Source of the DNA: a virus
Virus record (IMG/VR): IMGVR_UViG_3300032116_014198
Location: 1 to 64,000 of that record
Length of the DNA: 64,000 nucleotides
Direction: 5' to 3' (one strand)
Under the pieces are notes generated by a model. That model saw nothing but the letters and a program-made list of their open reading frames with translations. It was not told where the DNA came from and did no database searches. How positions within the stretch are numbered: the first letter of the stretch is position 1; every line of letters begins with the position of its first letter. Made by a program: the position numbers and the translations under genes. Positions 54,753 to 61,992 of this stretch are shown here, one piece after another.

Positions 54753-55077
54753 AGATAGTTGTATAGTTCCTGTATCAACATTGAGAAATGCTTTATTGGT
54801 ACTACAACAAAGAAATAATTGTTATGAAGAAATAAAAATTGTTAGAGATTCAGTTTCAATTATGAGTCAACAATTAGTATTGAAAGATTCAATCATTAGT
54901 AACAACAACGAAACAATAAACCTTTATATTGACAGTGAAAAAAAATATATTGAAACTGTTAAATTAAAAGAATCAATTGCTGAAGAATACAAACGAGCGT
55001 ACATTAAACAAAGAAACCTTAAGTGGGGTGGAATTGCTATTGGTACAATAGGTGTTATTTTTGCAGTCATTAAATAA
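54667..55077 (+). CDS. Signal-peptide coiled-coil protein, spanin partner candidate
   Basis: 136 residues beginning inside the preceding gene. It has a clear signal peptide (MKKILLILTVFLTMMSPIYS) without a lipobox Cys, a central coiled coil (YEEIKIVRDSVSIMSQQLVL) and a C-terminal hydrophobic anchor (WGGIAIGTIGVIFAVIK). It is therefore not a classical lipoprotein o-spanin but could be a partner with a C-terminal anchor, or a unimolecular type. The overlap and position after the amidase support a lysis role. Confidence 0.65.
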   Translation: MKKILLILTVFLTMMSPIYSQKSSPNLSKDSCIVPVSTLRNALLVLQQRNNCYEEIKIVRDSVSIMSQQLVLKDSIISNNNETINLYIDSEKKYIETVKLKESIAEEYKRAYIKQRNLKWGGIAIGTIGVIFAVIK

Positions 55078-55084
55078 GTTTAAT

Positions 55085-55765
55085 ATGAATATTGTAACAA
55101 AACAATTTCAAGATAGTTTACAAAAGGTAGGTGCACAATTAACATCACCTGAAGCTAAAAAACAAGTTAGGGACTTGTATAGTAAAATTGAGACTAAAGA
55201 GACTACAAGTACTGGTGGTGGGGGTTATGAAGGACCATTATCGGGACCTAAAATGTCTATGTGGGCTGATGAGGCACCAAAGAAAATTCAAGCAAAAGGT
55301 GGACCTGTTGAAGAAGAAAAAGAATTAGACGAAAAATGGTCTGAAAAGTATAAAAAAAGTATTAATTGTAATAACCCAAAAGGATTCAGTCAAAAAGCTC
55401 ATTGTCAAGGTAAAAAGAAACATATGAAAGAAGAAGACACCGAAATTGAAAAAGGTGAATTCAAAGAAGCAACTGGTTCGGCGTCATCAGGTTCATATGT
55501 TGGTGCTTCTTTTTTAGCTAAAAACAGTAAGAATTGGAGAGGTGGTGCAAAACCATTATACAAAGGTGGAAAATTTGTTAGGGTTAAAAAGAAATGTAAG
55601 AATTTCCCATATTGTAATCAGGGTGATATTAAAGCTTTGAAAATGTGGGAAGACAATAATTTAACGGAAGCAATTAAAAACGTTGCAAAAAATAAAAATA
55701 TTCATGAAAATATTGTAAGAGCAATACTTTTACACGAGATTGAAGAAACTATTTTCAAGGATTAA
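55085..55765 (+). CDS. Probable virion-associated protein with Cys-Asn-Pro-Lys-Gly-Phe motif
   Basis: 226 residues from the ATG at 55085 (55052 is an upstream alternative overlapping the previous gene). It has a Gly-rich linker, then EKYKKSINCNNPKGFSQKAH followed by CQGKKK, a short basic Cys motif that I recall from proteins of cyanophages and other large marine phages. A second Cys pair is in KKKCKNFPYCNQGD, which looks like a small metal knuckle. The C-terminus ends with an amphipathic helix (NIHENIVRAILLHEIEE). Function unknown; a head or packaged protein is possible. Confidence 0.65.
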   Translation: MNIVTKQFQDSLQKVGAQLTSPEAKKQVRDLYSKIETKETTSTGGGGYEGPLSGPKMSMWADEAPKKIQAKGGPVEEEKELDEKWSEKYKKSINCNNPKGFSQKAHCQGKKKHMKEEDTEIEKGEFKEATGSASSGSYVGASFLAKNSKNWRGGAKPLYKGGKFVRVKKKCKNFPYCNQGDIKALKMWEDNNLTEAIKNVAKNKNIHENIVRAILLHEIEETIFKD

Positions 55766-55767
55766 AC

Positions 55768-55775
55768 TATTTATA
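55768..55775 (+). promoter_or_regulatory. TATTTATA motif before the 55791 gene
   Basis: An exact TATTTATA 15 bases before the ATG at 55791. Confidence 0.5.
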
Positions 55776-55790
55776 TAGAAATAAATTAAC

Positions 55791-57587
55791 ATGGAAAACA
55801 AAATTTTAAATTTACTTAAGAAGATTATCAAGGAAGATGAAGATACTTTCATTGATATTACTGATATGGATGACGATTCTGCTGCTGAAACAGTTATATC
55901 TAAAAAAGATATATTTAAGAAATTAAGAGATAAGATGTCAGATAAAGATAGAACACCAGCTGGGTTTGAATACGGTGAGATTGTTTCAGGTGAAATGGGT
56001 GAAGAAAACATATTCAAGAAAATGTTTGGTAAAAAAGAAGACCCTGAAGTTGCTCGTGAAAAAGACAGAAAAGAAAACCCATATTTAGGAAATTTAGGAT
56101 ATGACTATGACGATATTAGGGGTTGGCACTATGTTGGACCTGGTCAGGGTAGATTTGACAACAGAGACTCAGAAGATATGGAAATTGAAGAAGGTATGTA
56201 TGGTTCATTTGGTGACCCTAAAAGAAAAGATTTTAAAGGTGATGAATACCGTGACGAAAAAGACAGACCAGTTAGAAGTGGAGATATCTATGGTATAGGT
56301 GGTGATGATTTTGATACTGAAGAATTTGATACTTTTAAACAATTATATGACAAATATGGTGATAAACAATCTTGGTTTAATAAAAGAGATGGTGAAACAA
56401 TGTTTAACAAATATAGAGAAATGACAGGTAAACCATTTAAGGTAAAAACAAGAAAAAATGAAATTGGTGAAGCTATGTATGGTTCATTTGGTGACCCTAA
56501 AAGAAAAGATTTTAAAGGTGATGAATACCGTGACGAAAAAGACAGACCGGTTAGAAGTGGAGATATCTATGGTATAGGTGGTGATGATTTTGATACTGAA
56601 GAATTTGATACTTTTCAGCAATTATATGACAAATATGGCGATAAACAATCTTGGTTTAATAAAAGAAATGGTGAAACAATGTTTAACAAATATAGAGAAA
56701 TGACAGGTAAACCATTTAAGGTAAAAACAAGAAAAAATGAAATGGGTGAAAACGAAGTGGGGGAAGGTAACGCATTTTCAGGAGCTTTAGCAAATGCTAA
56801 AAAAGATGGTAAAAGTTCTTTTGAAGTTGACGGAAAAACATATCAAGTAAAAGAAAGTAAAAATAAAAATACTAAAGAAAAAGTTGTTTTTACAGAATCT
56901 GAATTAATTAACTTTATTGAAAGATTAGTTGAAGCTGAAAAAGTTGTAGACAAAGGGTTTAAAACCGCAATGAATACAACTAAGAAAGAAAATACAGATG
57001 CTATGAAACAAGTAGCGGCTAAAATGAAGGATTACATGAAAAACATGGGTACTGAATATGAAGAAAACCCACAGTCATTTCCTAAAGGTAATAAAATTAT
57101 GTCAAGAGAAGATTTTGGTAAAGAAGTTTCTGATGACAAGAAAAATGCTTATGACGCATCGAACGCTGTAGATGAATATATAGATGCTTTCGCGTATCCT
57201 GGTCAAACAAATTTAGTATTTGATGAAATCAAACCTGATGATACTAAAATTGAAAAGTACTTAAAAGGTCACTCAACTACTGGTAACGCACAAGTTGATG
57301 AAGACGGTAACGCTTTAGGTAATGTAGTACCAAGTGAAGTAGGTGAAAAATTCTACAAGAATTATAAAGAAAATTTATATGGTGCAGAACAAATGAACGC
57401 ATCTTATAAGAGACAACCAGCACCTGTTGACATTGCTGGTAGTGAAAAATCAAACGGTAATTTGAAATCGTTGAAAGCAACACAACAAATTTTTAACAAG
57501 CTTGAAGAGTCAGTTGAAAACAAAAAAGTAATCAGTGATATGGAAAAAATGAAAAATCTTATTGATTACAACAGAAAAACTCAATAA
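55791..57587 (+). CDS. Large acidic protein with a 93-residue internal duplication, probable head protein
   Basis: 598 residues, highly charged. The N-terminus is MENKILNLLKKIIKEDED, ending I-K-E. Residues 136-321 are two almost identical 93-residue copies (MYGSFGDPKRKDFKGDEY; DTEEFDTFKQLYDKYGDKQ; MTGKPFKVKTRKNE). A later KVVFTESELINFIERLVEAE is the T-E-S-E-L tag seen in phages of this kind. The C-terminal third is helical and Lys/Asn-rich. No enzyme motif was found. Size, charge and tags suggest a scaffold, prohead-core or packaged protein. Confidence 0.65.
   Translation: MENKILNLLKKIIKEDEDTFIDITDMDDDSAAETVISKKDIFKKLRDKMSDKDRTPAGFEYGEIVSGEMGEENIFKKMFGKKEDPEVAREKDRKENPYLGNLGYDYDDIRGWHYVGPGQGRFDNRDSEDMEIEEGMYGSFGDPKRKDFKGDEYRDEKDRPVRSGDIYGIGGDDFDTEEFDTFKQLYDKYGDKQSWFNKRDGETMFNKYREMTGKPFKVKTRKNEIGEAMYGSFGDPKRKDFKGDEYRDEKDRPVRSGDIYGIGGDDFDTEEFDTFQQLYDKYGDKQSWFNKRNGETMFNKYREMTGKPFKVKTRKNEMGENEVGEGNAFSGALANAKKDGKSSFEVDGKTYQVKESKNKNTKEKVVFTESELINFIERLVEAEKVVDKGFKTAMNTTKKENTDAMKQVAAKMKDYMKNMGTEYEENPQSFPKGNKIMSREDFGKEVSDDKKNAYDASNAVDEYIDAFAYPGQTNLVFDEIKPDDTKIEKYLKGHSTTGNAQVDEDGNALGNVVPSEVGEKFYKNYKENLYGAEQMNASYKRQPAPVDIAGSEKSNGNLKSLKATQQIFNKLEESVENKKVISDMEKMKNLIDYNRKTQ
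56196..56747 (+). repeat. Near-perfect 279-bp tandem duplication
   Basis: Copy 1 starts at 56196 and copy 2 at 56475, exactly 279 bp (93 codons) apart. Only a few bases differ (for example aaacaa/cagcaa, gat/aat), several of them synonymous. This indicates a recent duplication or ongoing homogenisation. Confidence 0.92.
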
Positions 57588-57634
57588 AAAATTTAATCTT
57601 TTCTTTATTTGGTCCATAGGTATATTTCTTTATA

Positions 57635-58120
57635 ATGAAGAAGTATAATATGGACCAATTTTTTAATTGGCTAGCTAAACCGATGAACTACGAAGAAATT
57701 GATGCTTGGTATAAAGCAAACAATATTATTCCTGAATTAAGTGATTTATTCAGAGATTTTTGTTTCTCATTACTTAACTTGGTTCAAGACACTTATTTAG
57801 GTGATACATCCAATGACAATAAAGAAACCAATATTGGATTAACTTTAGAAGATAAAGAATCACATTTCATTTGGTGTTGGAATAAAACAGTTGAAAACTT
57901 TTCAAAAGAAAACATATTCTTTGTTAAAACTGACGAGAGTTATGAATACTTCAAAAGTTTTTTTATGGATGTATTTTATAACCAAGACCAAGAAGTTGTC
58001 AAAAATTCTTTAAATGATTTTTTTACATCAATATTCTCGAGAAAAAATCAACATTCAAAATCTGATATTGAGATGTTTACTGAGTTGTACAAACTATTAG
58101 AAAAAAGTTTAGAAGTTTAA
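57635..58120 (+). CDS. Hypothetical acidic protein
   Basis: 161 residues, acidic, helical, aromatic-rich, with no membrane segment. It starts KKYNMDQFFNWLAKPMNYEE and contains HFIWCWNKTVENFSKEN and a charged C-terminal helix. No family recognised. It is preceded by a short AT-rich gap (tatatttctttata) and followed by an 82-nt AT-rich leader before the Hc1-like gene. Confidence 0.6.
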   Translation: MKKYNMDQFFNWLAKPMNYEEIDAWYKANNIIPELSDLFRDFCFSLLNLVQDTYLGDTSNDNKETNIGLTLEDKESHFIWCWNKTVENFSKENIFFVKTDESYEYFKSFFMDVFYNQDQEVVKNSLNDFFTSIFSRKNQHSKSDIEMFTELYKLLEKSLEV

Positions 58121-58202
58121 TTTTTCTTTATTCTCTTTACTACCAGCATAATAAAATTAAAATTATCTAAAATAAAAAATAAATTAAAAAACAATTATAA
58201 AG

Positions 58203-58379
58203 ATGGAAACATTAGAAAAAATCAAAGTTCTTGTTGAAACATTGTCAGTTGATACTAACAAATTTTACGCAGGAAACAAATCAGCGGGAACAAGAGCAAG
58301 AAAAACTTGTCAAGAGTTGAAAGCATTAGCACAAGCACTAAGAGCTGAAATTTTGGATTCAAAGAAAGATGGTGAATAA
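58203..58379 (+). CDS. Histone H1-like protein of Bacteroidota Hc1 type
   Basis: 58 residues: METLEKIKVLVETLSVDTNK, then FYAGNKSAGTRARKTCQELK and ALAQALRAEILDSKKDGE. This follows the short Bacteroidota Hc1-like family as I remember it, including the F-Y-x-G-N-K-x-A-G-T-R-x-R-K core and the L-A-Q-x-x-R-x-E helix. Family members are small basic DNA-binding proteins that compact the nucleoid. In a phage it could help organise phage or host DNA. The next gene overlaps it by 11 bp. Confidence 0.8.
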   Translation: METLEKIKVLVETLSVDTNKFYAGNKSAGTRARKTCQELKALAQALRAEILDSKKDGE

Positions 58380-58560
58380 TATTTTATATTATATTGCAAC
58401 ATTTGTATTTGTATTCTCAATTCTGAGTTTACTCAGATTATCTATTAGATTTGTAAGTTCTCTCATCTCATTCACTAAAATGGAGATGAGTTTGGGGGAA
58501 CTTACATACTATGGTTTGACATTGTCGTATTTAATTACTTATATTGTTTTTGGACTATGA
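58369..58560 (+). CDS. Small membrane protein
   Basis: 63 residues with two hydrophobic segments (YYIATFVFVFSILSLLRLSI; YGLTLSYLITYIVFGL) joined by a short linker (FTKMEMSLGEL). No family recognised. It begins inside the Hc1-like gene and overlaps the following start by 4 bp, so it belongs to a translationally coupled chain of small genes. Confidence 0.6.
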   Translation: MVNNILYYIATFVFVFSILSLLRLSIRFVSSLISFTKMEMSLGELTYYGLTLSYLITYIVFGL

Positions 58561-58958
58561 GTTTATACAAAGAAATTGAAAACATTGTTGATTATTGTGC
58601 ATCGATAAGAAAACTTAAAACTTATTTAAGTTTTGATATGGTATTTCCTGCGAGTTGGGCGGTATTAAAAAGTCAGGTTGATGAAACCAAAACAGTATTC
58701 AATAAATCTGACGATAAAAGTAAAAACATTTCGTTTGTTTCTGAAATAAACGAAGAATCAATATCTGAAACAATCAATAATATTGAAACAGTTATTAATT
58801 ACAATAAGGAGAAAGAGGAAAAAGAAAGACTTTTCAAAGAAAAGGTTAATGAATTAAAAACTTTATTTGAAAAAGGTGGATTGGAAGATTTGAAAAATTT
58901 AAAATTTGACGTAGATGACATCCCAAAACTCGAATCAGAACAAGAATCCATATCTTGA
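58557..58958 (+). CDS. Hypothetical helical protein
   Basis: 133 residues, mostly helical. It starts SLYKEIENIVDYCASIRKLK, and its C-terminal half is a charged coiled coil (NKEKEEKERLFKEKVNELK) ending in an acidic tail. No family recognised. Overlaps: 4 bp upstream, 44 bp downstream. Confidence 0.55.
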   Translation: MSLYKEIENIVDYCASIRKLKTYLSFDMVFPASWAVLKSQVDETKTVFNKSDDKSKNISFVSEINEESISETINNIETVINYNKEKEEKERLFKEKVNELKTLFEKGGLEDLKNLKFDVDDIPKLESEQESIS

Positions 58959-59142
58959 TAAATTATTGGATTGGTATGACAAGTCAAAACTTCAGGACCA
59001 AAATGAAATCCAATTACAAAAAGAAAATTTTGTTAAAAGCTTAAAAACTATTAATAAAGAAGATATTAAAAATACAATTGATATTGAACCAACAGACATT
59101 TCGTTATGGAAGAGAATAAAGAAAACTCTAGGGATTGGTTAA
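58915..59142 (+). CDS. Hypothetical small protein
   Basis: 75 residues, highly charged, starting TSQNSNQNKNPYLDKLLDWY and ending WKRIKKTLGIG. It overlaps both neighbours by 37-44 nt in different frames. No family recognised. The nested arrangement suggests a compact early-gene cluster. Confidence 0.5.
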   Translation: MTSQNSNQNKNPYLDKLLDWYDKSKLQDQNEIQLQKENFVKSLKTINKEDIKNTIDIEPTDISLWKRIKKTLGIG

Positions 59143-59330
59143 CACAGTTGGCTGAACTAACAGAATCAATTGAAAATACATTTATTTCAGGACACAGCAA
59201 GATTATAGTGGAATTACCTGAAGAAAAATTTAGAAAATTACAAACTAATTTTAGGGAAATTGACAAAGGAAATAATGAAATTGTTATTTCGATTTCAGAC
59301 GTTGATTTTACTTTCGTTCTGAAAAAGTAG
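59106..59330 (+). CDS. Hypothetical small protein
   Basis: 74 residues. It has an acidic N-terminus (EENKENSRDWLTQLAEL) and a beta-type C-terminus (IIVELPEEKFRKLQTNF; IVISISDVDFTFVLKK). No family recognised. It overlaps the preceding gene by 37 nt, and its 3' end overlaps the convergent 59308-59949 gene by 23 nt. Confidence 0.5.
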   Translation: MEENKENSRDWLTQLAELTESIENTFISGHSKIIVELPEEKFRKLQTNFREIDKGNNEIVISISDVDFTFVLKK

Positions 59331-59949
59331 TAGATTGTCTATACAATCTTTTTTTATCTATACCCAATTTTTCCAAATGTTCATACAGATACTTTCTTTG
59401 TATAGTATCCATGTCTTTAACAAATATTGCGTCTGCCCTTTTTAACCTAATAAATTCATCCTGTAATAACATTAATAACCTTTGTGACTCATCAACATTT
59501 TTCAATGAATATATTGATGTATCATCGTCTTTTTGAATGACAATTTTATTATTAACGGTAAAAACATTCTTTAAATCTTTGTTGGTAAAATGTTTTTTAA
59601 AGAATTCATCATATGTAATTCTTTTATTTGTTGACCAATCCTGTAATTTTTCAGGTATTCTATATTTGTGAATTTTAATTATCTGTAAATCAGAATCATC
59701 AAGGTTTACCCTAACATTTCTACCAATATCATCTTGAGAGAATAATTGAAATTGGGTATCAATAGTTTTAGATAATAAACCAACTTCATACGTTACATCC
59801 AATGAGTTTTCAACCTCAACATTAAACTTTACTTGGTCAGATTGCTCACAAATTTTCTTAAAATACAATTCCGCAACATTTTTTCTAACAAAAGATTTGA
59901 TGATTTTTTTTCTTTTCTTATTCTTAAACAATACAACAATGTAATTCAT
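59308..59949 (-). CDS. Hypothetical minus-strand protein
   Basis: 213 residues, basic at the N-terminus (YIVVLFKNKKRKKIIKSF) and mixed alpha/beta, with a C-terminal helical region (LEKLGIDKKRLYRQSTTF). No family recognised. Its start codon is at 59947-59949 and overlaps that of dnaJ on the other strand, so the two share the four bases CATG. Confidence 0.65.
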   Translation of the reverse strand: MNYIVVLFKNKKRKKIIKSFVRKNVAELYFKKICEQSDQVKFNVEVENSLDVTYEVGLLSKTIDTQFQLFSQDDIGRNVRVNLDDSDLQIIKIHKYRIPEKLQDWSTNKRITYDEFFKKHFTNKDLKNVFTVNNKIVIQKDDDTSIYSLKNVDESQRLLMLLQDEFIRLKRADAIFVKDMDTIQRKYLYEHLEKLGIDKKRLYRQSTTFSERK

Positions 59950-60955
59950 GAAAGATTTCTACTCAATATTAGGTGTTAATGAAAAAGCTTCCCAAGAGGA
60001 AATAAAGAAAGCCTATAGGAAATTAAGTAAGCAATTCCACCCAGATGTAAACCCTGAAGGTGCTGATAGGTTTAAGGAAATAGCTGAAGCGTATGACACA
60101 ATTGGTACTGAATCAAAAAGACAAGAATATGATAATAAAAAAAACAACCCATTTGGCGGTATGTTTAATGGTTCAGGTGGTGGAGGTATGGATGACTTGT
60201 TTTCAATGTTTAACGGTGGATTTAATCCATTTCAACAAAGGAGAAGACAAAGAGCTCCTGACAAAGTATTGAACGTACATGTAACACCCTCTGAATCAAT
60301 GTTGGGGTCAAACAAAAAGATTAATTACCACAAAAAAGAACAATGTAGCGTTTGTAGTGGTAATGGTGGAAAACGTGAACAATGTATGACTTGTCAAGGA
60401 AGGGGTGTTGTTCAACAACAGTTTAATTTTGGTGGTCAGATACACGTTCAGACCCACGATTGTCCATCTTGTAAGGGTCAGGGTTCAGTATTGATTGAAA
60501 CGTGTTTTACGTGCAATGGCAATGGTCACAAACCAACATTTGCATCCATAGATATTAATATACCACGTTCATTAGACAATGGTGATTTCTTGAGGGTTCC
60601 AAATGCCGGTGATTATCAAAATAGTGTTGGGGTTGGTGATTTGGTAATTCAAATCAGATTAAACCCTGATGAAAATTTTGAGAAAATTGGCGCTGACTTA
60701 TATGCTAACATAAGAGTATCACCAGAAGATTTTATAACTGAAAATAGTTTTAAAATACCACACCCTGAAGGTGAGTTAATGATTAAGGTACCTGTTGATA
60801 CTTTAACAACTGAAAAACCATTGAGAATTAAAGGTAAAGGATATTATATCAATGAAGGAAGGGGTGATTTGATAGTCAAAATACATGTGAATCGTTCATT
60901 GAGTAAAATTACTGAAGAACAAAAAGAAAAAATCTTGAGTATATTAAAAAAGTGA
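59948..60955 (+). CDS. dnaJ: DnaJ (Hsp40) co-chaperone, type A
   Basis: 335 residues. The J domain has FYSILGVNEKASQEEIKKAY and the HPD motif at 31-33. A Gly/Phe-rich linker (GGMFNGSGGGGMDDLF) follows. The zinc domain has four C-x-x-C-x-G-x-G repeats (CSVCSGNGG, CMTCQGRG, CPSCKGQG, CFTCNGNG), followed by the client-binding domain (NIPRSLDNGDFLRVPNAGD). It is slightly shorter than bacterial DnaJ. It stimulates Hsp70 ATPase and would recruit the host DnaK. A phage copy may assist virion or replication complex assembly. Confidence 0.95.
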   Translation: MKDFYSILGVNEKASQEEIKKAYRKLSKQFHPDVNPEGADRFKEIAEAYDTIGTESKRQEYDNKKNNPFGGMFNGSGGGGMDDLFSMFNGGFNPFQQRRRQRAPDKVLNVHVTPSESMLGSNKKINYHKKEQCSVCSGNGGKREQCMTCQGRGVVQQQFNFGGQIHVQTHDCPSCKGQGSVLIETCFTCNGNGHKPTFASIDINIPRSLDNGDFLRVPNAGDYQNSVGVGDLVIQIRLNPDENFEKIGADLYANIRVSPEDFITENSFKIPHPEGELMIKVPVDTLTTEKPLRIKGKGYYINEGRGDLIVKIHVNRSLSKITEEQKEKILSILKK

Positions 60956-61081
60956 TAAGATGAACTTATATAGTTCAATTGTACCTAACACAGATGTTAT
61001 TAGTAGATAAACTGAAATAACCGTTACAAAAGTATTATAACGAGTTAACGGTTTCTTTTTACATTGCTTACATTCTGACAT
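60944..61081 (-). CDS. Tiny membrane protein with N-terminal Cys pair
   Basis: 45 residues: MSECKQCKKKPLTRYNTF followed by one transmembrane segment (VISVYLLITSVLGTIEL). The C-x-x-C before a basic patch and membrane helix is a design found in small phage membrane proteins. It is convergent with dnaJ and overlaps its end by 12 bp. The hairpin at 61019-61053 lies inside it, so the region may instead be a terminator only. Confidence 0.45.
   Translation of the reverse strand: MSECKQCKKKPLTRYNTFVTVISVYLLITSVLGTIELYKFILSLF
61019..61058 (+). terminator. Possible terminator after dnaJ
   Basis: An 8-bp stem, AACCGTTA / TAACGGTT, with a 19-nt loop, followed by TCTTTTTA. The loop is long, so efficiency is doubtful. 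Confidence 0.4.
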
Positions 61082-61146
61082 AATCATAAGTATATTAAAA
61101 TAAAAATATCAGTAAATATTATTTACATTTTAACGCACTTTTCTGA

Positions 61147-61154
61147 TATTTATA
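61147..61154 (+). promoter_or_regulatory. TATTTATA motif before the RHH gene
   Basis: An exact TATTTATA six bases before the ATG at 61161, at the end of an 80-nt AT-rich intergenic region. Confidence 0.55.
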
Positions 61155-61160
61155 TTATAC

Positions 61161-61325
61161 ATGACAACAAAAAGAAAACCTTATAAAGACGAAAAAGATA
61201 AAAAAGTAAAATACGGAATTAGTATTGACCGACATCTGTTTGATAAGATGAAAAACGAAGAAATTAGTGTTTCTAAGTTTATTCAAAATTTAGTTAAAAA
61301 ACATTATGAAAAAGAAAATATATAA
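61161..61325 (+). CDS. Small ribbon-helix-helix-like DNA-binding protein
   Basis: 54 residues. After a basic N-terminus (TTKRKPYKDEKDKKVKY), GISIDRHLFDKMK gives a beta strand and helix, and EEISVSKFIQNLVKKHYEK a second helix, the Arc/CopG plan. It may regulate itself or the two genes that follow. It overlaps the homing endonuclease gene by 20 bp. Confidence 0.65.
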   Translation: MTTKRKPYKDEKDKKVKYGISIDRHLFDKMKNEEISVSKFIQNLVKKHYEKENI

Positions 61326-61989
61326 TGAAAATTATTTTGAAACAATAGACAGTGAAGAAAAAGCTTACTTTTTGGGATTTATATTTGCGGATGGGTGCGT
61401 AACCAACGACCCAAGAAAACACCGATATCAATTAACTTTAAAATTACATAGTAAAGATGTTGGTATCTTAGAGAAATTTATTAAATCCATTGACGGTGAA
61501 ATGAATGTTTGGAAAAACAAAAAAAGAGAAACTTGTGAAGTTTTTATGTCTGGAAAAAAAATAATTAATGATTTAGAAAAATTGGGTGTATTACAAAATA
61601 AAACATTTTCTGTAAAATATCCTCAAATTAATGAAAAATTTGAAAGACATTTTTTAAGGGGTTATTTTGATGGTGATGGATGCATAAGAATTAATACCGA
61701 CAAAAGAGATGGTTCACAAAGAGGTGATTTAAAAATTGTTGGAGGGTCTTTGGATATGTTAAACAACATTAATGAAAGAATGAATTTATTGTTTGGTACA
61801 AACATTAACAAATTATACGGACCAAAAAATAAAGAATATAAATTTATTGGATGGTCAGGAATGAAAGACATTGAAAATATATATTACGGATTTTATTTTG
61901 ACTCAAACTTTTTTCTTCAAAGAAAAAGACTTATATTTGACGAAGTAATTGAAACAATAAAAAATAAACAAAAATATAGAAAAAAATAA
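61306..61989 (+). CDS. LAGLIDADG homing endonuclease
   Basis: 227 residues with two LAGLIDADG-type helices: AYFLGFIFADGCV (first catalytic Asp at about 29) and HFLRGYFDGDGCI (about 116-125). It is therefore a single-chain two-repeat enzyme. It is free-standing, with no flanking intron or intein remnant visible. It lies three bases before the Dam-type gene and within 20 bp of the RHH gene, so it may mobilise this small segment among related phages. Confidence 0.85.
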   Translation: MKKKIYNENYFETIDSEEKAYFLGFIFADGCVTNDPRKHRYQLTLKLHSKDVGILEKFIKSIDGEMNVWKNKKRETCEVFMSGKKIINDLEKLGVLQNKTFSVKYPQINEKFERHFLRGYFDGDGCIRINTDKRDGSQRGDLKIVGGSLDMLNNINERMNLLFGTNINKLYGPKNKEYKFIGWSGMKDIENIYYGFYFDSNFFLQRKRLIFDEVIETIKNKQKYRKK

Positions 61990-61992
61990 GTT

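Noticed and set aside
58121-58202. Possible small gene or promoter in the AT-rich leader before the Hc1-like gene
   Set aside because: No open frame of useful length and no clear copy of either promoter type. It is only an AT-rich leader.
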